DNA from: Tepidimonas sp.
GTDB lineage: Bacteria; Pseudomonadota; Gammaproteobacteria; Burkholderiales; Burkholderiaceae_C
Length of the DNA: 8,541 nucleotides
Reading direction: 5' to 3'
NCBI GenBank assembly: GCA_025054905.1
Contig: JANWZF010000136.1
Location: 1-8,541 of the forward strand
Below the pieces are notes generated by a model. It made no database searches. It worked only from the letters and a program-made list of their open reading frames with translations, and was not told where the DNA came from. The stretch's first letter is position 1, and every line of letters begins with the position of its first letter. Below, in pieces: positions 1 to 5,732 of the stretch. The translations under genes were made by a program, and so were the position numbers.

Positions 1-61
1 ACCTGCCGTTGGATGGGAGACCCCGGCTGCCCTCCAAGACAAAGGGGCGGGGGCGGCATCA

Positions 62-87
62 ACGTCAAAGTTTGACGTCAAAGTTTG
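62..87. repeat. 13-bp tandem direct repeat with dyad symmetry, possible activator-binding site
   Basis: The unit ACGTCAAAGTTTG occurs twice head to tail (62-74 and 75-87). The junction forms a perfect 12-bp palindrome TTTGACGTCAAA at 71-82, and each unit also contains TCAAA-G-TTTGA (65-75 and 78-88). It lies roughly 90-115 bp upstream of the sigma-54 -24 element at 175, the distance at which bacterial enhancer-binding proteins usually bind. It does not match the TGTC-type PilR sites described for Pseudomonas, so the binding protein is unknown. The repeat and dyads are seen directly; the enhancer role is inference. Confidence 0.5.
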
Positions 88-124
88 ATACGACAAAGCG
101 CCAACGCCATCGTGCCCGTCGGCG

Positions 125-155
125 TTGCCCTCGCGCGACAGCGCGCCAAGGGCAA
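125..155. repeat. GC-rich inverted repeat (hairpin) upstream of the pilin promoter
   Basis: TTGCCCT (125-131) pairs with AGGGCAA (149-155), and inside it CGCGC (132-136) pairs with GCGCG (141-145) around a GACA loop, leaving a 3-base bulge (146-148). No T-run follows, so it is a poor Rho-independent terminator for any gene upstream of the window. It sits between the tandem repeat at 62-87 and the -24 element, where DNA geometry or a bound protein could matter. Function unknown; it may simply reflect high GC. Confidence 0.4.
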
Positions 156-174
156 AGAGGCCCTCGCCGTGGTT

Positions 175-190
175 TGGCATGCTCCGTGCT
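175..190 (+). promoter_or_regulatory. Sigma-54 (RpoN) -24/-12 promoter of the pilin gene
   Basis: TGGCATG-CTCC-GTGCT matches the RpoN consensus TGGCACG-N4-TTGCW with two mismatches. The essential GG (176-177) and GC (188-189) are both present at the correct spacing. Transcription would start near 200, giving a leader of about 58 nt before the pilin ATG at 259. Major pilin genes in pseudomonads are classically RpoN-dependent and activated by the PilS/PilR two-component system, so the context agrees. Regulation by PilR here is inference. Confidence 0.72.
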
Positions 191-258
191 AAGCTATCGA
201 CGCCCTTGATTGGGTCCGGTTAGGGGTGTTCAATGTCAATCAACCAAGGAGCTGAAGG

Positions 259-759
259 ATGAACCGCAAGCAACAGGGCTTCACGCTCATCGAACTGATG
301 ATCGTGGTGGCCATCATCGGTATTTTGGCGGCGGTGGCGCTGCCCTCTTACCAGGATTACACGAAAAAAGCGAGAATGTCTGAGGTCGTTCTGGCGGCCA
401 GCTCTTGTCGGACAACGGTAACCGAGGTTTATCAATCGGCGACAGCGGGTCCGGGGGCTGGTAAATGGGGGTGTGAATCAAATACGTCGACCTCGAAGTA
501 TGTTCAAAAGATCGGAACCAACGCGGATGGCGTGATTGCGGTTCAAATCGCTGCAGGTATTGATTCTGGTTTGGACAATCAGTACGTGTATCTTGTGCCT
601 TATCATAATGATACCACTCCCAAAGCTGTAGGGACCTCGGGGCATATGGGTGCCCCGGTTTTCAAGTGGGTCTGCGGGAGTGATAATGCTACGGTCAGGA
701 AGTATTTGCCGGGATCTTGTTCTGCCTCCACGACGGCTTACTCGGCTTCATTCTCGTAA
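259..759 (+). CDS. pilA: Type IVa major pilin (PilA-like prepilin)
   Basis: This encodes the structural subunit of a type IV pilus, made as a 166-residue prepilin. The short basic leader MNRKQQG ends in Gly7, where the prepilin peptidase PilD would cut and N-methylate Phe8. The motif GFTLIELMIVVAIIGILAAVALP follows, with the conserved Glu at mature position 5 (Glu12), and forms the hydrophobic core helix. Four cysteines (50, 72, 139, 154) suggest two disulfides, 50-72 and 139-154; the second closes a receptor-binding-type D-region. The C-terminal 12 residues (155-166) are strikingly Ser/Thr-rich and end in Ser. An AAGGAG ribosome site at 246-251, 7 bases before ATG, fixes the start. The gene stands alone between the sigma-54 promoter and a strong terminator. 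From about codon 45 on, base composition falls (about 43% GC at 541-600), unlike the flanking genes, as expected for a hypervariable surface antigen. It is almost certainly a pilin; being the major subunit rather than a minor one is inferred. Confidence 0.93.
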   Translation: MNRKQQGFTLIELMIVVAIIGILAAVALPSYQDYTKKARMSEVVLAASSCRTTVTEVYQSATAGPGAGKWGCESNTSTSKYVQKIGTNADGVIAVQIAAGIDSGLDNQYVYLVPYHNDTTPKAVGTSGHMGAPVFKWVCGSDNATVRKYLPGSCSASTTAYSASFS

Positions 760-828
760 AAAGCCAGGGCTATTTGGTTTGCCTGGTGTTTCGGTGTTGT
801 GTTAGCCTATAAAGGCTGAATCGTATGC

Positions 829-861
829 GAGAGCCCATGGTATCATGGGTTCTCGGTTTTT
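829..861 (+). terminator. Rho-independent terminator after the pilin gene
   Basis: An 11-bp stem, GAGAGCCCATG (829-839) with CATGGGTTCTC (844-854) including one G-U pair, closes a GTAT tetraloop and is followed by GGTTTTT (855-861). Two weaker hairpins precede it after the pilin stop: 763-787 (GCCAGG/CCTGGT) and 802-819 (TTAGCCT/AGGCTGA with an ATAA loop), neither with a T-run. The structure should end the pilin transcript and separate it from the genes beginning at 1154. Confidence 0.88.
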
Positions 862-1153
862 ATGGGGGTGCGCCGGTGGGAAGCTGTGTTGGGCGCCCCC
901 ACTGTTGATGCCCAACAACGCGATAAAAATAATAGGTAAAAGTGTGGTTGTAAATGCGCCGAATAAGTATCGTGCATGGGGCCAAGGCCATCCCAAATTC
1001 TTGGTGCTCAAATAGATCCAACGCAACGTCGCAAGCATGAGTGCAAGGTAAGGCTCCCTATGGGCTGCGCAAGAGCCGCTGGGCGATGTCAAGATCCAGG
1101 CGGGAAGGGATGCCGAAAAAGCAGAGTGGGGCGCGCAGACCTTCTAGAATGCA
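862..1153. other. Non-coding stretch between pilin terminator and FAD oxidoreductase gene
   Basis: No supported gene lies in these 292 bases; open frames here have no family resemblance and no ribosome site. Two overlapping hairpins are possible. One pairs GGGG/GCGCC (865-868, 870-874) with GGCGC/CCCC (892-900), with a one-base bulge at 869. The other pairs GTTGGGC (888-894) with GCCCAAC (910-916). They share bases 892-894 and so exclude each other. Around 917-960 the sequence is AT-rich and contains a possible promoter. No strong ribosome site is visible before 1154. Confidence 0.5.
905..933 (+). promoter_or_regulatory. Possible sigma-70 promoter for the 1154-4640 gene pair
   Basis: TTGATG (905-910) and AATAAT (928-933) are separated by exactly 17 bases, giving 4/6 and 5/6 matches to the -35 and -10 consensus in a locally AT-rich patch. 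Transcription would start near 940 and leave a long leader of about 210 nt. It overlaps the second hairpin (888-916). It is the only reasonable candidate seen between the terminator and the next gene, but the match is based on sequence alone. Confidence 0.35.
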
Positions 1154-2740
1154 ATGACAATGAACGTCATCATCATCGGCGCCGGCCCGGCCGGGCTGAC
1201 CGCCGGCCTGGAGCTGATTCGCCGCTCCGACATCAAGCCACTGTTGATCGAAGCCGACTCCCAGGTTGGTGGCATTTCGAAAACGGTCGTGCATCGTGGC
1301 AACCGCATGGATTTGGGGGGACATCGCTTTTTCTCCAAGTCCGATTGGGTGATGGACTGGTGGCAGAGCCTGCTGCCCATCGCCGGCGGCGAGGGTGACC
1401 CGATCCCCATCCACTACCACCGGCAGTCGCGGTGGATTCAGACGAGCCGCGCAACCCCGGGGGCGGACTGCATGCTGGTGCGGCCGCGCCTGTCGCGCAT
1501 CTATTTCCTGCGCCGGCTGTTCGACTATCCGCTCAAGCTCAACTGGACCACGCTGGCCAACCTGGGTCCGCGTCGGGTTGCCCGCATCATGGGCAGTTAT
1601 GCCCGGGCGCGGCTGGCACCGCGCCCAGAGCGCAACCTGGAAGATTTCATCGTCAACCGTTTTGGCGAGGAGCTGTACCGGACGTTTTTCAAAGACTATA
1701 CGGAGAAGGTTTGGGGCGTGCCGTGCCAGCAGATCAGCGCGGAGTGGGGGGCGCAGCGCATCAAGGGGCTGTCCATCACCGAGGCGCTCAAACACGCCGC
1801 GGGCCGCCTGCTGCACAGCGGGCAGGTAACGCGACACACGAGCCTGATCGAGCGCTTTTTGTATCCGCGCCTGGGGCCGGGGCACCTGTGGGAAATGGCC
1901 GCCCGCGAGATCACGAACCACGGGGGCACGCTTTTGCTCAACACCCGCGTGGTGGGGCTCCAGCGAAACGATCACCGCATCACGGGGGTCGACATCGTCG
2001 ACCAGGCCGGCCAGCGCCAGACCGTCGCGGCCGATCATGTCATCTCCACCATGCCCGTCAAGGATCTGATCGCGGGCATGTCCCCGCCTGCCCCGCACGA
2101 CGTGCAACAGGTGGCGCAAGGGCTGCTCTATCGCGACTTCATCACGGTCGGCCTGTTGGTGCGGCGCATGAAGCGCCACCCCGGTGACAGCGACGGCGTG
2201 GCGGGCCAGCGCCTGCCGGACAATTGGATCTACATTCAGGAAAAAGAGGTTCGACTCGGTCGGCTGCAAATCTTCAACAACTGGAGCCCCGACTTGGTTG
2301 CCGACCCGGACCGCACGGTCTGGCTGGGTCTGGAATATTTTTGCAACGTTGGCGACGATCTATGGTCGCTGGATGATGCCGCTTTTACCCGGCTGGCGAT
2401 TCAGGAGCTGGCCTCGATCGACCTGATCGATCCGAAGGATGTGCTCGACAGCCACCTTGTGCGGGTCGAAAAGGCTTATCCCGCCTATTTCGGCAGCTAC
2501 GCCCAGTTCGGCGTGGTGCGCCAGTGGGTCGACGGCCTCGCCAATCTCTGGCTGGTTGGGCGCAACGGCATGCACCGCTACAACAACCAGGATCACTCCA
2601 TGTTGACCGCCAAGCTGGCGGTGGACGCCATCCTGGGAGGTGACGTTCCTCGGGAGGCCATCTGGGCCGTCAACCTGGACGACGAGTACCACGAGACGAT
2701 CGAACACCCCGACGACCGCACGGCGCCCCAGCAGGGCTGA
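1154..2740 (+). CDS. FAD-dependent oxidoreductase, amine-oxidase/UDP-galactopyranose-mutase-like
   Basis: A 528-residue cytosolic flavoprotein. The N-terminal Rossmann dinucleotide motif GAGPAG is at residues 9-14, with the ribose-binding Glu33 at the end of the second strand. GGHRFF at 55-60 resembles the substrate/flavin-loop histidine motif of UDP-galactopyranose mutases, and FFKDYTEKVWG at 178-188 is typical of this NAD(P)/FAD oxidoreductase group. Near the C-terminus, GRNGMHRYNNQDHSM (469-483) parallels the mutase GRLGxYxYLxMD flavin-binding segment. Relatives of this family often sit in surface-polysaccharide clusters, so a sugar-nucleotide mutase or oxidation role is plausible, but no substrate can be read from sequence. 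True mutases are usually nearer 370-400 residues, so this is not an ordinary Glf. ATG at 1154 or 1160 are both possible; neither has a clear ribosome site. It ends 7 bases before the membrane-protein gene, implying co-transcription. A protoporphyrinogen-oxidase-like or desaturase activity is the main alternative. Confidence 0.8.
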   Translation: MTMNVIIIGAGPAGLTAGLELIRRSDIKPLLIEADSQVGGISKTVVHRGNRMDLGGHRFFSKSDWVMDWWQSLLPIAGGEGDPIPIHYHRQSRWIQTSRATPGADCMLVRPRLSRIYFLRRLFDYPLKLNWTTLANLGPRRVARIMGSYARARLAPRPERNLEDFIVNRFGEELYRTFFKDYTEKVWGVPCQQISAEWGAQRIKGLSITEALKHAAGRLLHSGQVTRHTSLIERFLYPRLGPGHLWEMAAREITNHGGTLLLNTRVVGLQRNDHRITGVDIVDQAGQRQTVAADHVISTMPVKDLIAGMSPPAPHDVQQVAQGLLYRDFITVGLLVRRMKRHPGDSDGVAGQRLPDNWIYIQEKEVRLGRLQIFNNWSPDLVADPDRTVWLGLEYFCNVGDDLWSLDDAAFTRLAIQELASIDLIDPKDVLDSHLVRVEKAYPAYFGSYAQFGVVRQWVDGLANLWLVGRNGMHRYNNQDHSMLTAKLAVDAILGGDVPREAIWAVNLDDEYHETIEHPDDRTAPQQG

Positions 2741-2747
2741 AGCACGC

Positions 2748-4640
2748 ATGCGACTTTCGGGCCACGTGAATGTCGGCCGCCCCGTGGACAGGGCGGCGTG
2801 CCGGGTGGGCGGTTGGGGATGGGCGGCCCTCGTGTTGTCGATCTGGCTGCTGTGCCACCCCTACCGGGGCATCTGGCACGACGCGGTCATCTACCTCGTC
2901 CTGGCGTTGAACGAACGGATGCCACAGGCCTATGCCCGCGATGTGTGGTTTGCTTTTGGGTCGCAAGGCAGCCTCAGCCTGTTTGACGAAGCGTATGCCC
3001 AGCTGCTGCGCTGGGCTTGGCCCGCTGCGGCGGCCAAGGGGGTCGCGTTGGCAGGCGGCTTGATCTGGATTGCGGGTTGTCTGGCGCTGGCCGTGCGACT
3101 GCTGGGCTGGCGGGGCGGCGCCGCAGCCGTGGGCCTGGTCACGATCTTGAACCCCCCCTATGACTTAGGACCCAGCCTGTTGTTGCTCAACGAAAGCTTT
3201 GCCACGGCTCGCCCGTATGCGATGGGGTTGACGCTGGCGGGCATGGCCGCATGGATCGGCCGACGCTACGTCAGCGCCGGCCTGCTGTCGGGCGCGGCGC
3301 TGCTGCTGCACCCCTTGATGGCCATCGGCGGGATGGCCAGCCTGGTGGTGCTGTCGCTAGGGGACCGCAAAGTCCTTGGCCTGCTGTCGCTGGCCATGGC
3401 CGGGCTGATCATGGGCGCGGCTTGGGGGTGGAGCCCGCTGGCCCCGATGGACCCGCTGTGGGAAAGCCTGGTTCGCCACACCTCGCGCATTGTCTTTCCG
3501 GTCGATGCGTCGTCCGTGGCGTTGGACCGGATCGTATGGCCGTTGGCCGTCCTGTTGCTGGCCGGACGCGTGGCTTTGCTAAACCACCGACGGCTGTACC
3601 ACGCCGTGGCGGTCGTGGCGGCATGGTGTCTGCTCGTGGCGGTGGTGGTGGGACTGCATGCCCCCGCGGTCCTGCTGGCGCAGGCGCAATTTTGGCGGGT
3701 TAGTTGGTTGGCCACGGTGGTTGCGGCGCTGGCTGCGGTTGATCTGATCGCCGCGCAGCAACCAGGGCAACGATTCATCACCGGCCTGGGGTTGGGGCTG
3801 AGCTACGTCGCGATCGGCAGCGGATTCGGCAGCGCCATGGTACTGGCGGCTTATGTCGTCTGCTGCATTCCCAGCGCCACCCGGCTGACCTTCTCGCTGT
3901 GGCAGACCCATTGCTCGAAGCGCGCCCGCGTGCTGATCATGGCCATCCTACTGGTCTCGACAGCAGGTTTGGCATCTCTCCAGTTCGACTATGAAGTCAC
4001 GGTCCCGATGGTGGGGCCCCTCCCCGAACACCAATGGGAAGTCCCGGCGGTCTTGGCTTATCGACTGCTGCCCGCCTTGCTGTTCTGGGGTATCTGGAGT
4101 CTTGCATCGCGCGGCCGCCTGGTGATGACGCCGATCGTGTTGGCCCTTGCCCTGATGCTGTGGGATCAGCGCACGACCGCCATCCGCCTCATGGAAGCCG
4201 GCTACCTGCGCGCCAGCGACGCTTGGCTCCAGCAGTTGGCGATTCAGCGCGGCGATGTCGTCTACTGGCCGGGCAACAGCCTTGGTCCGTGGTTCGTGCT
4301 GGGTACGGCTGGTTATGCCCAGAATGTCCAGGCGATTGGTATTGTTTTTTCGCGGGCGCATGCGGTGACGCTTTACGAGAGAATGAAAAGGGTTCGTGAC
4401 TTAAACGATGAAGACAATCTGTTTGATTGGATGGGTAGTCATGAATTCGACCTTCATTCGTCTTTCTATCGGCCGGTTGTTTTATCGTCGGATGCCATCC
4501 GGACCCTGTGTCAGGATCCACAACTCGACCACGTCGTGCAAGGGCAGCCGGCGCAGAGTTTGCCACCTCATGCTGATGCCCTTCGTTCTTCGTCGGGAGG
4601 GCAAATGTACGCCTATCATTGCTCGTGGTTGCGCCGTTAG
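2748..4640 (+). CDS. Polytopic inner-membrane protein, GT-C glycosyltransferase-like layout
   Basis: A 630-residue protein with roughly 11-13 predicted hydrophobic helices over residues 22-470 and a soluble C-terminal region of about 158 residues (473-630). After the first helix (about 22-36) comes a loop with HPYRGIWHDAVIYL (residues 37-50); an acidic residue (Asp45) in the first extracytoplasmic loop followed by an amphipathic segment is characteristic of GT-C lipid-phosphosugar-dependent glycosyltransferases. The exact family is not recognised, so the enzymatic role is inference. The frame is open from 2640, but ATG 2748 is chosen because it starts 7 bases after the upstream stop and just before the first membrane helix. 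Base composition drops near the 3' end (40% GC at 4381-4440, counted), unlike the GC-rich membrane part. Location after a flavoprotein of mutase-like type and near a pilin suggests glycan assembly or protein glycosylation. A transporter, or a membrane protein of unrelated function, cannot be excluded. Confidence 0.72.
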   Translation: MRLSGHVNVGRPVDRAACRVGGWGWAALVLSIWLLCHPYRGIWHDAVIYLVLALNERMPQAYARDVWFAFGSQGSLSLFDEAYAQLLRWAWPAAAAKGVALAGGLIWIAGCLALAVRLLGWRGGAAAVGLVTILNPPYDLGPSLLLLNESFATARPYAMGLTLAGMAAWIGRRYVSAGLLSGAALLLHPLMAIGGMASLVVLSLGDRKVLGLLSLAMAGLIMGAAWGWSPLAPMDPLWESLVRHTSRIVFPVDASSVALDRIVWPLAVLLLAGRVALLNHRRLYHAVAVVAAWCLLVAVVVGLHAPAVLLAQAQFWRVSWLATVVAALAAVDLIAAQQPGQRFITGLGLGLSYVAIGSGFGSAMVLAAYVVCCIPSATRLTFSLWQTHCSKRARVLIMAILLVSTAGLASLQFDYEVTVPMVGPLPEHQWEVPAVLAYRLLPALLFWGIWSLASRGRLVMTPIVLALALMLWDQRTTAIRLMEAGYLRASDAWLQQLAIQRGDVVYWPGNSLGPWFVLGTAGYAQNVQAIGIVFSRAHAVTLYERMKRVRDLNDEDNLFDWMGSHEFDLHSSFYRPVVLSSDAIRTLCQDPQLDHVVQGQPAQSLPPHADALRSSSGGQMYAYHCSWLRR

Positions 4641-4705
4641 GTGCGGGGGCGTGCAGGCGCTTGGACCCCTGGCTGGCATCAGCAGGCCATGTTCGGCGGG
4701 AAAGT

Positions 4706-5629
4706 TCACCGATTCGACCGATCGCTGAAGGCTCGGGTGTGCGTGGTCAGGTCTTGGATCAGTTGAATCACGGCTTGCTGGGTGCGCGTGATCGGCCGGT
4801 GCGCGCTGGTGACCAGCGTGACATGGGTGTGCAGTTCGGGCTCGACGATGGGGCGAGTCTGCAGTTTGCTGGCTTGGGCTGCGTGGGATAGGGCATGGGG
4901 AGGCAGGATCGCGCAGCCCATTCCATCGGCCACCAGTTCCAGGATGGACGCCACGCCATCGATTTCGAGCACCACGGTGGGCTTGAGGCCCAGTGTGGCC
5001 ATGGTGGCTTCGACCTGGACCCGCAAAGCATTGGGGCGGCTCGGGATGATCAGGGGCAGGCAGGCGACGTCCGCGAGGCGGATCGGCAGCACAGGATCCT
5101 CGTGCAGCCCTTGCGGGCGCGGCTGCACCAAGGCCAAGGTCTCGTCGAACAGCGGTTCGATGTGATGGTCTTGGGATGCTGGGGGGTTGTAAACCAGGGC
5201 GAGGTCCAGGCGGCCCTGGTGAACCTGATCCATCATGGCCAGGGACAGGCCCTCCGCGAGGGTCAGCGTGGCCTCTGGCAGCGCCCGGCGAAACGCGCGC
5301 GTCAGCGGCACCGCCAACGTCCGCGCCAGGCTGGGGGGCAGGCCCACCGCCACGCGGCCGGCCAGCGCACCGCGCACGCGCCCCAGCTCTTCGCGCGCGC
5401 GGGCCACCTGGTGCAGGATGCCGCGCGCGTGCGCCAGCAGCACCTTGCCCGCTTCGGTGGGCACGGCGCCCCGGCCGTTGCGCAGCAGCAGGTGCTGGCG
5501 CAGTTCGACTTCCAGCGCCCGGATCTGGCGGCTCAGCGCCGGCTGCACCACCCCCAGCGCGTGCGAGGCGCGCGTGAAGCTGCCCAGCTCCGCAACCCGT
5601 ACGAAATATTCCAGCTGCTTCAGATCCAT
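4706..5629 (-). CDS. LysR-type transcriptional regulator
   Basis: A 307-residue LysR regulator of normal family length. The N-terminal winged helix-turn-helix is clear: MDLKQLEYFVRVAELGSFTRA, then the recognition region to about residue 40 (SRQIRALE), and the TEAG wing motif near residue 57. The rest is the two-lobed periplasmic-binding-type effector domain, with GxPPS in its first strand and a VADGMGCAILP segment in the second lobe. It is transcribed away from the ligJKI-type operon, the usual arrangement for a LysR activator of that operon which also represses itself. The inducer is probably a pathway intermediate of protocatechuate 4,5-cleavage, but this is inference; sequence alone does not distinguish it from Nac-type or other aromatic-pathway LysR proteins. 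No good ribosome site precedes ATG; an AGGGG lies about 17 bases upstream. It converges on the membrane-protein gene with a 65-bp gap. Confidence 0.9.
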   Translation of the reverse strand: MDLKQLEYFVRVAELGSFTRASHALGVVQPALSRQIRALEVELRQHLLLRNGRGAVPTEAGKVLLAHARGILHQVARAREELGRVRGALAGRVAVGLPPSLARTLAVPLTRAFRRALPEATLTLAEGLSLAMMDQVHQGRLDLALVYNPPASQDHHIEPLFDETLALVQPRPQGLHEDPVLPIRLADVACLPLIIPSRPNALRVQVEATMATLGLKPTVVLEIDGVASILELVADGMGCAILPPHALSHAAQASKLQTRPIVEPELHTHVTLVTSAHRPITRTQQAVIQLIQDLTTHTRAFSDRSNR

Positions 5630-5732
5630 GGGGTCACAGTCTAGCCCCTGTCATGCCGAAACGCCATAGCAGCTAGTGGTGTCATGCTGTGTTGAACGGG
5701 TCCAGGCCGTCGACAATCGCACTGGCTCTGCC
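5630..5732. promoter_or_regulatory. Divergent LysR/operon control region with candidate T-N11-A site
   Basis: This short region separates the LysR gene from the binding-protein gene and must hold both promoters. TTGAACGGGTCCA at 5692-5704 fits the LysR T-N11-A rule, and its TGAAC/GTCCA arms (5693-5697, 5700-5704) form a dyad with one mismatch. A second T-N11-A, TGCCGAAACGCCA, lies at 5654-5666 but has no dyad. No convincing -35/-10 pair was found. The role is inferred mainly from divergent gene layout. Confidence 0.35.

Noticed and set aside
62..88. CRISPR-like or insertion-sequence end repeat
   Set aside because: Only two adjacent copies with no spacer, and no transposase or target-site duplication nearby.
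9..209. 66-residue plus-strand frame at the window start
   Set aside because: It runs through the tandem repeat, hairpin and sigma-54 promoter, is dominated by Arg and has no ribosome site; regulatory DNA explains the region better.
802..1092. Minus-strand frame with a hydrophobic stretch (96 residues) across the spacer
   Set aside because: It runs through the pilin terminator, has no ribosome site and no family resemblance; the hydrophobic part is a by-product of AT-rich sequence.
1086..1157. A 23-codon basic open frame whose TGA overlaps the ATG of the flavoprotein gene
   Set aside because: No ribosome site at a useful distance, no recognisable sequence, and short frames ending in ATGA overlaps arise easily by chance; not supportable as a leader peptide.
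1058..2269. Long minus-strand frame (403 residues) opposite the flavoprotein gene
   Set aside because: It is a shadow caused by high-GC codon bias; the plus-strand protein has clear FAD motifs across the same interval.
2640..2747. Upstream extension of the membrane-protein frame
   Set aside because: It overlaps the conserved end of the flavoprotein gene, and the 36 extra residues show no membrane or signal character; ATG 2748 fits better.
4641..4705. Possible bidirectional terminator at the convergent junction
   Set aside because: Only short imperfect inverted repeats (such as GCTG/CAGC near 4671-4682) and no T-runs on either strand.
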